A stretch of DNA of 64,000 nt from Sphingopyxis sp. OPL5 (GTDB taxonomy: Bacteria > Pseudomonadota > Alphaproteobacteria > Sphingomonadales > Sphingomonadaceae): positions 806,001 through 870,000 of the forward strand of contig NZ_CP060725.1 in the NCBI RefSeq assembly GCF_003797775.2. The letters run 5' to 3'. The translations under genes were made by a program, and so were the position numbers. Shown piece after piece: positions 1-8,516 of this stretch. Numbering within the stretch: position 1 is the first letter of the stretch; each line of letters begins with the position of its first letter. Below the pieces are notes generated by a model. The model was given only the letters and a program-made list of their open reading frames with translations, was not told the origin of the DNA and did no database searches.

Positions 1-651
1 CTCATCGTCGAAACGGCATTTGGCTTCGCCGGGCATCTTACGCTGGAAATGGCGGATGAGCGCGGGAATATCCTCGACGCGGCTGGCAAGGCTGGGGACC
101 TGAAGCACAACCACGCCGAGCCGGAAGAACAGGTCTTCGCGGAATTTGCCATCGGCGATCGCGGCGCCGAGATCCTGGTGGGTGGCCGAAATGACGCGGA
201 CGTCGACGGCCTTCACATCGCTGCTGCCGACGCGGACGATCGTCCGTTCTTCCAGCACGCGGAGCAGTTTGACCTGCATGTCGAAACGCATGTCGCCAAT
301 TTCGTCAAGGAAGAGCGTGCCGCCCTCGCTCGCTTCGAAATGGCCGATGCGGCGGGCATGGGCGCCGGTGAAGCTCCCCTTTTCATGCCCGAACAATTCG
401 GATTCGATGAGGTCGCCGGGGATCGCGCCGCAGTTGATGGCGGAGAAGGCCTTGCCCGAACGGACGCCTTCGTCGTGGATCGCGCGGGCCACCAGTTCCT
501 TGCCCGAGCCCGAAGGGCCGCAGAGCATGACCGAGGCGTTCGAACGCGCCACGCGGCGGATCATGTCGCGCAGCTGCGCGGCCGCCGGGCTCGTCCCGAT
601 AATCAGCATTTCAAGGGCAGCCTGGTCGCTGCCGTTCCCCACCTTGGTCAT
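1..651 (-). CDS. Sigma-54-dependent AAA+ transcriptional activator, 3' end outside window
   Basis: Activator of sigma-54 RNA polymerase, probably the flagellar master regulator (FlbD/FleQ/FlrC type) given its position beside motB and the flg genes. The visible 217 residues are an AAA+ domain: Walker A GPSGSGKE near 45-52, the sigma-54 contact loop GSFTGA near 92-97 (the usual GAFTGA with Ala changed to Ser), and Walker B GTLFLDEIGD near 111-120. Only about 20 residues precede the AAA+ domain, so there is no N-terminal receiver domain. I chose ATG at 651 because GGAG lies six bases upstream; a GTG four codons earlier is possible. The C-terminal Fis-type HTH lies beyond the window. Confidence 0.9.
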   Translation of the reverse strand, partial: MTKVGNGSDQAALEMLIIGTSPAAAQLRDMIRRVARSNASVMLCGPSGSGKELVARAIHDEGVRSGKAFSAINCGAIPGDLIESELFGHEKGSFTGAHARRIGHFEASEGGTLFLDEIGDMRFDMQVKLLRVLEERTIVRVGSSDVKAVDVRVISATHQDLGAAIADGKFREDLFFRLGVVVLQVPSLASRVEDIPALIRHFQRKMPGEAKCRFDDE

Positions 652-767
652 TTCGATCTCCACCGCGCCCCCCGAATTCGGCGCTTCTCGATGACCCAAG
701 AGATTGCGGAATCTGGTAAACAAAAGACTAACCAAACCGGCCTAACCCCTTCAAATCAAAGAGTTAT

Positions 768-832
768 TGCCAATCTGGCAGCAATGGTGGCGGATGTCCG
801 TTGTTAAGGATTATAACGCTGCCAGATTGGCA
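768..832. promoter_or_regulatory. Pair of 13-bp palindromes forming a 15-bp inverted repeat upstream of the activator gene
   Basis: TGCCAATCTGGCA at 768-780 and TGCCAGATTGGCA at 820-832 are each TGCCA-N3-TGGCA palindromes and are exact reverse complements of one another. With the next two bases the match is a perfect 15-bp inverted repeat. Their centres (774 and 826) are 52 bp apart, about five helical turns. They lie in the gap between motB and the activator gene, which fits a cooperative operator controlling that gene. A transcription terminator is less likely because the loop is 35 bases and no T-run follows. Confidence 0.55.
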
Positions 833-845
833 CCAATTGTTCCGA

Positions 846-1703
846 TCAGCTGCCGCCATTGTCCCAGCCGAGGGTGATCGAGATGCGACGGTTGCGCGGA
901 TCATATCGATTCGAGGGGACATAGGGTTCGGTATCGGCCACCCCCTCGATGCGCGCGAAGCGGCTGGAGCCGATGCCGCGGAAGGCGAGATATTGCCGCG
1001 TGACCTCTGCCCGCTCGACCGACAGGCGCCAGTTGTTGGTGCCCGCCTTCGCCGAATAAGGGCTGGCGTCGGTATGGCCGCGGATCATCACCTGGTTCGG
1101 AACCTCGGCGACGATCGTCGCGATCTGCGCGAACAATTTGTTCGCCTCCGGCGTCAGCTGGTTGGTGCCGACGACGAACATCGAGAAATCGGCATCGTCG
1201 ACGATGTCGATGCGCAGCCCTTCGCGCGTTTCGGTGAAGCGGATGTTGGGCGCGAGGCGGCGGATCTCGGCTTTCGCCTGGACCTCGCGCAGCAGCGACT
1301 TGGCGAGCTTCTGGAAATTGGCGCGCTGGATCTCGCGGCCCGATGCCTCGCGCGGGCCGCCGGTGGCGTCGCGCGGGATCGTCATCGCGCGCGTACCCGT
1401 CTGCCCCGCGGCGTTCGGATATTTGTCGACCGACACGAGCGAGTCGCCGCCGAACAGCCCGGTCGAGCCCGCGGTGTCCTGTTTGGTCTGGACGATCGTC
1501 GGGGCGAAATAGTCGGCGAGCGCCTTGCGCTGCTTCTCGGTCGTCGCGCCGAGCAGCCACATCAGCAGGAAGAACGCCATCATCGCGGTCACGAAGTCGG
1601 CATAGGCGACCTTCCACGCGCCGCCATGATGACCGGCATGCGGCGCTTCGATGATCTTCTTGACGATGATCGGGCGCAGCGGGGTATTCGGACGCGCGGC
1701 CAT
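846..1703 (-). CDS. motB: Flagellar motor stator protein MotB
   Basis: Stator subunit that couples ion flow to flagellar rotation and anchors the stator to peptidoglycan. The 285-residue protein has a cytoplasmic N-terminus and a single membrane helix at about 33-52 preceded by YADF, whose Asp36 is the expected ion-carrying residue. The C-terminal half (about 150-285) is an OmpA-like peptidoglycan-binding domain with the GHTD motif. The start codon overlaps the motA stop (TAATG), so the two are translationally coupled. Confidence 0.96.
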   Translation of the reverse strand: MAARPNTPLRPIIVKKIIEAPHAGHHGGAWKVAYADFVTAMMAFFLLMWLLGATTEKQRKALADYFAPTIVQTKQDTAGSTGLFGGDSLVSVDKYPNAAGQTGTRAMTIPRDATGGPREASGREIQRANFQKLAKSLLREVQAKAEIRRLAPNIRFTETREGLRIDIVDDADFSMFVVGTNQLTPEANKLFAQIATIVAEVPNQVMIRGHTDASPYSAKAGTNNWRLSVERAEVTRQYLAFRGIGSSRFARIEGVADTEPYVPSNRYDPRNRRISITLGWDNGGS

Positions 1704-2566
1704 TACCGGCCCCGCATACCGTCGAACACCTCGGCGAAGGTCGGCTGGTTGTCATGGTCGACGCCCGAGCGGGCGGCCTCGATCACCAGCGGCTGCGGAT
1801 GGCCGTGGAGCGAGGCGATGATCAGCTGCTTCACCGTGTGATAGATGGCGGCGTCGCTTTCGATCACCGCACGCGCGCGCGTTGCGAACGGACCGACGAG
1901 GCCATAGGCGAGCAACACGCCGAGGAAGGTTCCGACGAGCGCCGAGCCGATCATGCCGCCGAGGACTTCGGGCGGCTTGTCGATCGAGCCCATCGTCTTC
2001 ACCACCCCGAGCACCGCGGCGACGATGCCGAGCGCCGGCAACGCATCGGCCAGGCTCTGCAGCCCGTCTGCGGGCTTGATCGCATGATGGTGGTGGTTCT
2101 TGATCGCGCTGTCCATCACCTCTTCGACCGCGTGCGGGTCGAGCGTGCCCGACGACACGACGACGAGGCGCAGCGTGTCGCAGATGAGGTGGACGAGCGT
2201 GTCGTCCTTCAGGAGTTTCGGATATTGCTGGAAGATCGGCGAGCTCGCCGGATCCTCGATATGCGGTTCGACCGCGACCGGCCCCTCGGTGCGCATCATC
2301 TTCATCAGCGTCGAGACGAGCAGGATGCAGTCGAGATAGTCGGACTTCTTGTAGGTCGGCCCCTTGAACACCTTGCCGAAGCCGCCGCCGAGCGCCTTCA
2401 GCTCCTTGCCCGAATTGCCGATGATCAGCGATCCGACTGCGGCGCCGCCGATGATCAGCATTTCGTGCGGCAGCGCGTGCATGACGGGGCCGAGATTGCC
2501 CCCGGTCAGCGCAAAGCCCCCGAACACCAGCACGAGAAGAACAACGATGCCGATTACGGGAAACAT
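1703..2566 (-). CDS. motA: Flagellar motor stator protein MotA
   Basis: Inner-membrane stator subunit that pairs with MotB and pushes on the rotor. At 287 residues it is the usual length. Hydrophobic segments lie near 1-25, 35-52, 170-190 and 203-222, with the charged cytoplasmic loop between the second and third pairs. A run of four histidines (about 158-161) lies in that loop. AGGAG is placed ten bases before the ATG. It is the first gene of a motA-motB pair separated from flgL by 98 bp containing a hairpin. Confidence 0.96.
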   Translation of the reverse strand: MFPVIGIVVLLVLVFGGFALTGGNLGPVMHALPHEMLIIGGAAVGSLIIGNSGKELKALGGGFGKVFKGPTYKKSDYLDCILLVSTLMKMMRTEGPVAVEPHIEDPASSPIFQQYPKLLKDDTLVHLICDTLRLVVVSSGTLDPHAVEEVMDSAIKNHHHHAIKPADGLQSLADALPALGIVAAVLGVVKTMGSIDKPPEVLGGMIGSALVGTFLGVLLAYGLVGPFATRARAVIESDAAIYHTVKQLIIASLHGHPQPLVIEAARSGVDHDNQPTFAEVFDGMRGR

Positions 2567-2637
2567 GCGCGGTGGGCTCCTGTCGGGGCGGTACCCCGAA
2601 AATCAGGGCGTCTTGATGATTAACGGCAGCGGCGGCG

Positions 2638-2660
2638 AAAGATTTAGGGCGAAGCGCCCT
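2638..2660 (-). terminator. Possible terminator after flgL
   Basis: Reading the minus strand, AGGGCG-CTT-CGCCCT (2660-2646) forms a six-pair hairpin five bases after the flgL stop and is followed by AAATCTTT. The T-rich tail is weak, so this may be partial termination between the flg operon and motAB. Confidence 0.4.
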
Positions 2661-2664
2661 CGCC

Positions 2665-3492
2665 TCAGCTCAAAATATCGAACAAGGTCTGCCGGTTGAT
2701 CCGCGCGAAGGCCGCCTGCGCCGCGTCGAGCGTCAATTTCTGGGCATTGAGCTCGGCGATCGCCACCGACAGATCGGTGTCCTCGACCGCCGATCGTTCG
2801 TCGGACAGGGTGATGCCGCGCAAATCGAGGCTGTCGCCGATCCGTTCGAGCCGACCGGCCGAAAGGCCCATTGCCGCGCGCTGGTCGGCGATGTGCGAGA
2901 TCGCACCCGACAGCGTTTCGAGCGCGGCACCCATCGCGGCGCTGTCGCCTGCGGTGATCGCCGCCGCGGCATCGCGCAGGCCCGTCGACACGCTGTTGCC
3001 GTCGACGACAAAGGCGGTGCTGGCCGACGGCACCGGTGCGAAACTGACGTCGGCATCGAAACGCACCTGCTTCGCATTGGTCGCGAAGATCGGCTCGCCA
3101 TTGGAATCGCGCGTCGCGGCGAAGCCGTCGATCTCGTCGGCGATCGCCGACAGTTCGGCAGCGATACTGGCGCGGTCGGCGGGATTGGTCGTCGCGCTCG
3201 CCGCCGTCATCGTCAGCTCGCGGGCGCGGGTCAGCAGGTTGCTCACCGAACCCAGCGCGCTGTCGGCCTGCGACACCTGCGCGGTCGCGGTCTTGACGTT
3301 CGCCGCCCAGGTCTTCGCACTCGCTTGCGCCTTGCCGATCGTCGCGATCCGCTGCGAGGCGGCGGGATCGTCCGAGGCGCGGAGCAATTTCTTGCCACCC
3401 GAAATCTGGGTCTGGATGCGTTCGAGCTGGTCGGAGAGTTTCGACTGGCGCGCGATTTCGCGCGTCATGCGGTTGCCCACGGCGTTGATCAT
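2665..3492 (-). CDS. flgL: Hook-filament junction protein FlgL
   Basis: Second hook-filament junction protein (HAP3), exported by the flagellar type III system. The 275-residue protein has the flagellin-like N-terminus (NRMTREIARQSKLSDQLERI, then the GKKLLRASDDPAAS motif) and a flagellin-like C-terminal coiled coil. It is somewhat shorter than the enterobacterial protein of about 317 residues, losing length in the middle. It is the last gene of the leftward flg operon, 21 bp after flgK. Confidence 0.92.
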   Translation of the reverse strand: MINAVGNRMTREIARQSKLSDQLERIQTQISGGKKLLRASDDPAASQRIATIGKAQASAKTWAANVKTATAQVSQADSALGSVSNLLTRARELTMTAASATTNPADRASIAAELSAIADEIDGFAATRDSNGEPIFATNAKQVRFDADVSFAPVPSASTAFVVDGNSVSTGLRDAAAAITAGDSAAMGAALETLSGAISHIADQRAAMGLSAGRLERIGDSLDLRGITLSDERSAVEDTDLSVAIAELNAQKLTLDAAQAAFARINRQTLFDILS

Positions 3493-3513
3493 CGCGCGGT
3501 CCCTTCTCTATCG

Positions 3514-4839
3514 TCAGATCGCGCTGAGCAGCGCTTGCATCGTCTCGCGCGCGACCTGGATCGTGCGCGCGGCGGCGGAATAGGCTTGCTGAAAGCGCAG
3601 CAGGTCGGCGGCTTCCTGGTCGAGGTCGACCCCGCTGACGCTGTCGCGCGCGGCGGCGGCGCCGTCGGCGCGCGTTGCGGCGGCAGCAAATTGCGCCCGG
3701 CTCGACGAGGTGGCCTGCGCCTGCGACGCGAGCCGCGACGCCCAGGCCGCTTCGGGGTCATTGGCTCCGCGCATGCCGCCGATCGCGAGCATATTGCCGT
3801 TGGTGCCGCTGCCGTTGGCGGCGGCGACCTGACTGGCCGACAACGGCGTCGCGGTCAGCGTCGCGGCGGTGGTGCCGGCGAACAGCGGCTGGCCGGCATT
3901 GCCATTGGCATCGGTGCCGGCCTGATGCGCGGTATTGAGCTGGCCGGCGAACTGCGCCGCAGCGGCGTCGAGCCCGGCACGCTGGTCGGCGACATGGTCG
4001 GCGGCCTGACCGAGTCCGGCGAGGTTGCCCGAACCGGGGTCGATCGCAGCACCGCCGGCCGTGAAGCCCAGCCGGCCATCGGCGCCAGTGGCGATCGCAA
4101 CATGGGTCACCGTCGCATTGCCGACGAGCGCGTCGCCCGTTCCGGCGGCGCGCAGCGTGACCGTGCCCTTGTCGTCGAAGCTGGCCGTCACCGCCATCTG
4201 CGACGAAATCTGGTCGATCAACCGGTCGCGCTCGTCGAGCAGACTCGCCTCGTTGGTCGACCCCGCCCGCGCCTTGCGCAGGCCGGCGTTGACGCTTTCG
4301 AGGGCATCGAGATTGTTGTTGAGATCGGTGACCGACGACTGCGCCGCGTCCGAAATGCCTTCCGACATCGCGCCAAGCTGGGTGGCGCTGGAGCGGAACC
4401 CCGACGCGACATCGTCGACCGATTGCAGGAACTGCGCCCGCAGGGTCACATTGTTCGGATCGGCGGTCAGCTGGTCGGCGGTGGTGAACAGCTTGGTAAG
4501 ATTGGTCGAGATGCCGTTGGCGTCGTCGCTCAGCGCGCTTTCGACCTTGGTCATCCAGTCGGCGCGCGTCGCCGCGCGCTCGGCTTCGCCCGAGGAGATG
4601 CGCGCGTCGTTGATCAGCCATTTGTCGACCGAACGACCGATGCCTTGGATCGTCACGCCGCCGGGGCTGACGTTCCGCCCGACCAGCGCCGATTCGGTAC
4701 CGCTCGCCATTTCCTTGAGCGCCAGCGTACGCCGGGCATAGCCGGGGGTCTGGGCGTTGGCGATATTGTCGCCGACGGTCGACATGGCGCGCGAATAGGC
4801 TTTCAGCCCGCTCGCGCCGATGCTGAGCAGGTCGCTCAT
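3514..4839 (-). CDS. flgK: Hook-filament junction protein FlgK
   Basis: First hook-filament junction protein (HAP1). The 441 residues begin with the rod/hook signature LLSIGASGLKAYSRAMSTVG and GDNIANAQTPGYARR, and end with the conserved C-terminal helix LDQEAADLLRFQQAYSAAAR. It is about 100 residues shorter than the enterobacterial protein, so the variable central domains are reduced. The start overlaps the end of flgJ by four bases (ATGA), so translation is coupled. Confidence 0.95.
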   Translation of the reverse strand: MSDLLSIGASGLKAYSRAMSTVGDNIANAQTPGYARRTLALKEMASGTESALVGRNVSPGGVTIQGIGRSVDKWLINDARISSGEAERAATRADWMTKVESALSDDANGISTNLTKLFTTADQLTADPNNVTLRAQFLQSVDDVASGFRSSATQLGAMSEGISDAAQSSVTDLNNNLDALESVNAGLRKARAGSTNEASLLDERDRLIDQISSQMAVTASFDDKGTVTLRAAGTGDALVGNATVTHVAIATGADGRLGFTAGGAAIDPGSGNLAGLGQAADHVADQRAGLDAAAAQFAGQLNTAHQAGTDANGNAGQPLFAGTTAATLTATPLSASQVAAANGSGTNGNMLAIGGMRGANDPEAAWASRLASQAQATSSSRAQFAAAATRADGAAAARDSVSGVDLDQEAADLLRFQQAYSAAARTIQVARETMQALLSAI

Positions 4840-5147
4840 TGTGTGCCTCCGCCCAGACTGCTCGGCCCGCCGCCCGTGATGCCCCTGAACTGGCGTTCGA
4901 CCATGTCGGCGATGCCGAACTGGCGCATCGCGGCGATGCTGTCGGCGGTCTTGGCGTCGGCCATCTCGCGGAAATTATCGGTCGCGCTCGACCCGAAGAC
5001 GTCTTCGCCGAGCTTCGCCTGACGCATCGACGCCATCAACTGGCGCAGAATAACGGCCTCGAAAGCCTCGGCCGCCTTGCGCAGCCCGCCGTCGCCGCCG
5101 CCGGCAGCCGCCGGGGTGGCGCCGATCGAAGAAATGGGCGTCGTCAT
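4836..5147 (-). CDS. flgJ: Rod-binding protein FlgJ, N-terminal domain only
   Basis: Scaffold or cap for rod assembly. The 103 residues match only the rod-binding half of FlgJ: LRKAAEAFEAVILRQLMASM at about 22-41, then the GIADMVERQF segment. The muramidase domain of enterobacterial FlgJ is absent, as in many alphaproteobacteria; a separate lytic transglycosylase gene at 12076-12906 probably supplies that activity. It overlaps flgK and flgI by four bases on each side. Confidence 0.9.
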   Translation of the reverse strand: MTTPISSIGATPAAAGGGDGGLRKAAEAFEAVILRQLMASMRQAKLGEDVFGSSATDNFREMADAKTADSIAAMRQFGIADMVERQFRGITGGGPSSLGGGTQ

Positions 5148-6253
5148 ATGATCACCAGTTCCGCAGTGAGCGCGCCAGCCTGGCTCAGCGCCTCGAGGAT
5201 GGCGACGAGGTCGCCGGGAGGGACGCCCATGCGGTTGATCGCATCGACGAGTTCGGACAGCGACGCAGTCGGCTTGACCAGCATCATCGGCCGATATTCT
5301 TCGGTCACCTGGACGTCGCTCGACTCTTCGACCGCGGTCTGGCCGCGGCTGAAGGGCGCTGGCTGGACGACCGTCGGCGATTCCTTGATCGAAACGGTGA
5401 GCTTGCCCTGCGACACCGCGGCGGTGCCGACACGCACCGCGCCGTTGATCACCACCGTGCCGGTGCGGGCGTTGACGATGACCTTGGCGGGCGGTTCGGC
5501 ACGCCGGACGCCGAGATTTTCGATCTGCGACATCAGGCGCATCCGCTGGTCGCCGCCACCCGCGGCGCGGATCGCGATGCTGGCGCCGTCGATCATCGAC
5601 GCGCTGCCGGGGATCGCGGCGTTGATCGCGTCGGCCACCGCCTTGGCGTTGGTCGCGTCGAACTGGTGGAGGTTGAAGGTCAGCATCTCGCTGCTGGCGA
5701 ATCCGGTGTCGACCGATCGTTCGACCGTCGCGCCACCCGCGATGCGGCCGCTCGACGGGACGTTGACCGTCAGTTTTGACCCGTCGGCGGCATCGACGCC
5801 GAGCCCGCCGATGACCAGATTGCCCTGCACCATCGCGTAAATCTGTCCGTCGGCACCATAGAGCGGCGCGAGCACGAGCGTGCCGCCGCGCAGGCTCTTG
5901 GCCTTGCCGATCGCCGAGACGGTGACGTCGAGGCGCTGGCCGGGCTTGGCGAAGGGCGGCAGCTCGGCGGTGATCATCACCGCCGCGGCATTTTTCAACG
6001 CCGGATTGACGCCGGGAGGAAGGGTCAGGCCGAAGCGCGACATCGCGCCCTTCATGCCCAGCGTCGAATAATCGAGGCTGTCGTCGCCCGTGCCCGCGAG
6101 CCCGACGACAAGGCCATAGCCGGTCAGCTGGTTGGCGCGCAGGCCCTGGAACTGGCCCATGTCCTTGATCCGCTCGGCCTGCGCCGGAGCGGCGAAGCTG
6201 AAGCTCGCGGCGAGCAAGGCAAGGAAAGCGAAAATGGCATGGCGTATGAGCAC
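5144..6253 (-). CDS. flgI: Flagellar P-ring protein FlgI
   Basis: Periplasmic P-ring subunit. A signal peptide (about residues 2-26, ending AAPAQA) precedes the mature start ERIKDMGQFQG and the LTGYGLVVGLAGTGD signature. At 369 residues it is full length. I chose a GTG start at 6253 because AAGGGA lies eight bases upstream and the signal peptide then begins directly; longer in-frame extensions would run into flgH and add a non-signal N-terminus. Confidence 0.94.
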   Translation of the reverse strand: MLIRHAIFAFLALLAASFSFAAPAQAERIKDMGQFQGLRANQLTGYGLVVGLAGTGDDSLDYSTLGMKGAMSRFGLTLPPGVNPALKNAAAVMITAELPPFAKPGQRLDVTVSAIGKAKSLRGGTLVLAPLYGADGQIYAMVQGNLVIGGLGVDAADGSKLTVNVPSSGRIAGGATVERSVDTGFASSEMLTFNLHQFDATNAKAVADAINAAIPGSASMIDGASIAIRAAGGGDQRMRLMSQIENLGVRRAEPPAKVIVNARTGTVVINGAVRVGTAAVSQGKLTVSIKESPTVVQPAPFSRGQTAVEESSDVQVTEEYRPMMLVKPTASLSELVDAINRMGVPPGDLVAILEALSQAGALTAELVII

Positions 6254-6275
6254 GGAGTTGGTCCCTTCGTGTCTG

Positions 6276-6956
6276 TCAGAACGGGCTGATGATCGAGAAG
6301 AAGCGTTGCAGCCAACCCTGCTGGCTGGCACGGGCGATCTCGCCCTTGCCGACGTAGCGGATGTGGGCGTTGGCGACGCGGGTCGACAGGATGCGGTTGT
6401 CGGGGCTGATGTCGATCGCGCGGACGATGCCCGAGATCTGGACGCGCTCGTCGCCGCGGTTGAGAGTGAGAAGCTTCTCGCCCTTCACCAGCATCGTGCC
6501 GTTCGGATAGACGGCGGCGACGGTCACGCTGACCTCGCCCGACAGCGTGTTCGACTGGGCGGCGTCGCCCTTGCCCTTGAATTGAGACCCGCCCCCCATG
6601 GCGACATCGCTGGGATTGAACAAAGACAGCGGTCCGGTGGCCGGCGGGGTCAACCCGACGCTGCCGTCGCGCGTCGTGCCGGCGCTGTTGCTCTTCGCCG
6701 CGATCGTCCGTTCGACGAGCTGGATGGTCAGGATATCGCCGACCTGCCCCGCGCGCCCACCCGAGGTGAGCGCGACATAGCTGCCCTGAAAAATCGAGCC
6801 ATTGGCGGGCGGCACCGGCGGCGCCGGTTCGGGCATGGTGACCGAAAAGGCGTCGGGCGCGATCTGGTCCTTCTTCTTCGCCTCGGCCGCGGCCGGAGCC
6901 GCGAGCAGCGCGAAGAACAGGAGGCCGGTCAGGCCGTCAGAGCGTTTGCGTGGCAT
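6276..6956 (-). CDS. flgH: Flagellar L-ring protein FlgH, without lipobox
   Basis: Outer-membrane L-ring subunit. The 226-residue protein has the FlgH core: SIFQGSYVALTS, then GDILTIQLVERTIAAKSNS, and a C-terminal NRILSTRVANAHIRY region. The N-terminus looks like a signal peptide cut at APAAAEA, but the whole protein contains no cysteine, so the lipid attachment typical of FlgH cannot occur. The ATG lies 20 bases inside the end of flgG. No better start is visible. Confidence 0.93.
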   Translation of the reverse strand: MPRKRSDGLTGLLFFALLAAPAAAEAKKKDQIAPDAFSVTMPEPAPPVPPANGSIFQGSYVALTSGGRAGQVGDILTIQLVERTIAAKSNSAGTTRDGSVGLTPPATGPLSLFNPSDVAMGGGSQFKGKGDAAQSNTLSGEVSVTVAAVYPNGTMLVKGEKLLTLNRGDERVQISGIVRAIDISPDNRILSTRVANAHIRYVGKGEIARASQQGWLQRFFSIISPF

Positions 6957-7725
6957 TTTTCAGCATCTCGTCGGTGGCCTGGATCATCTTCGAGTTGACC
7001 TCGTAAGCGCGCTGGGTCTCGATCATGTCGACGAGTTCCTCGACGACATTGACGTTCGATCCCTCGAGCATGCCGCCGCGCAGCGTGCCGCGGCCTTCCT
7101 CGCCCGCGGCGCCGACCAGCGGCGCGCCCGAGGAGGCGGTCTCGACGAGGATATTGTCGCCGATCGCCTGCAACCCCGAGGGATTGGCGAAGCGCGCGAT
7201 CTCGATGCGGCCGAGTTCGGTCGCTTCCGACTGGCCCGCGACCTGCGCCGAGACGGTGCCATCGGCGCCGATCGAGATGCTCGTCGCATCCTCGGGAATC
7301 TGGATCTGCGGTTGCAGCGGTTTGCCATCGGGGGTGATGATCGTGCCGTCGGCCGAGCGGTTGAAATTGCCCGCGCGGGTGTATCCGGTGCGCCCATCGG
7401 GCATCTGGACCTGAAAATAGCCAGCGCCTTCGATCGCGACGTCGAGCGCATTGCCCGTCGTCTGCAGCGTGCCCTGCGTGTCCATGCGCGAGGTGCCGGC
7501 GAGTTCGACGCCGGTGCCGAGGTTGAGCCCGGTGGCGTAGCGGTTTTCCGCCGACGAAGGCGCCCCCGCCTGCGTCATGATCTGATAGCCCAGCGTTTCG
7601 AAATTGGCGCGGTCGCGCTTGAAACCCGTGGTGTTCACGTTGGCGAGGTTGTTCGCGATCACCTGCATCCGGAAGCCCTGGGCATCCAGACCGGTTCGCG
7701 CGACGTGCAAGGCACCATAGCTCAT
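6937..7725 (-). CDS. flgG: Distal rod protein FlgG
   Basis: Subunit of the distal rod. The 262 residues match the family length (260 in E. coli). The N-terminal rod motif is MQVIANNLANVNTTGFKRDR and the C-terminal motif is VNVVEELVDMIETQRAYEVN followed by MLKNATQTL. It follows flgF by 12 bp in the same operon. Confidence 0.96.
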   Translation of the reverse strand: MSYGALHVARTGLDAQGFRMQVIANNLANVNTTGFKRDRANFETLGYQIMTQAGAPSSAENRYATGLNLGTGVELAGTSRMDTQGTLQTTGNALDVAIEGAGYFQVQMPDGRTGYTRAGNFNRSADGTIITPDGKPLQPQIQIPEDATSISIGADGTVSAQVAGQSEATELGRIEIARFANPSGLQAIGDNILVETASSGAPLVGAAGEEGRGTLRGGMLEGSNVNVVEELVDMIETQRAYEVNSKMIQATDEMLKNATQTL

Positions 7726-7737
7726 ATTCTTGTCTCC

Positions 7738-8481
7738 TTAACGGGGCAGCGCCATCAGGTTCGCGGTCGCGCTGTCCATGTCGCGCGCGTCACTGATGAG
7801 CTTGAGTTGCGAATCCCAGGCCTTGCTGGCCTCGATCATGTCGACGAGGGCGACCGTCGCGGTGACGTTCGAGCCCTCGATCGAGCGGGTGATAACGCGC
7901 GCTTCGGGATCGTCGGGCAGGATGCCCCCGCCCTTGACGCGAAACAGATTGTCGAGCCCCTTGACGATGTCCGACCCGGTCGGGGTCGCGAGGCGCAGGC
8001 GATCGACCTCCTGCGGATTTTCGGGATCGCCGCCGGCGGCCACGACAAAGACGCGCCCTTCCTGGTCGATCTTGATCGAATCCGCGGGCGGGATGGTGAC
8101 GGGTCCTTGCGAACCCTGCACCGGATGACCGTCGCCGGTGGTGAGCAGTCCGCTGGGCGAAACCTGAAGGTCGCCGCGGCGGGTATAGCCCTCCTCGCCG
8201 TTCGGCGCCTGGACGACGAGCATCGCGTCGCCGGCCATCGCGATATCGAGGTCGCGGCCGGTCGCCGTGATCGTGCCGGCGCGCATATCGGCGCCGACGA
8301 CTTCCTCGGACGCCATGGCGCGTCCGCCCGCACCGCTGCCGTGCAGCCACAGCGACTGGGCTTCGGCCATGTCGGCGCGAAAGCCGGGGGTCTGGGCGTT
8401 GGCGAGGTTGTTGGCGATCGCCGTCTGCCGGGCCATGCTGCCCCGCATCGCGGTGAGGCTGGTATAGATGACGCGGTCCAT
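7738..8481 (-). CDS. flgF: Proximal rod protein FlgF
   Basis: Rod subunit related to FlgG. The 247 residues begin with the signature RQTAIANNLANAQTPGFRAD and end with EGSNVTATVALVDMIEASKA. Its length and its place between flgE and flgG identify it as FlgF rather than another FlgG copy. It starts 35 bp after flgE. Confidence 0.94.
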   Translation of the reverse strand: MDRVIYTSLTAMRGSMARQTAIANNLANAQTPGFRADMAEAQSLWLHGSGAGGRAMASEEVVGADMRAGTITATGRDLDIAMAGDAMLVVQAPNGEEGYTRRGDLQVSPSGLLTTGDGHPVQGSQGPVTIPPADSIKIDQEGRVFVVAAGGDPENPQEVDRLRLATPTGSDIVKGLDNLFRVKGGGILPDDPEARVITRSIEGSNVTATVALVDMIEASKAWDSQLKLISDARDMDSATANLMALPR

Positions 8482-8516
8482 GGGGTTGCTCCTGGCAGGC
8501 GGCTAATCGCGGGCTA

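Noticed and set aside
2893..5022. Very long rightward reading frame opposite flgL-flgK-flgJ
   Set aside because: It mirrors clear flagellar genes on the other strand and has an Arg/Gly-rich composition typical of high-GC antisense frames.
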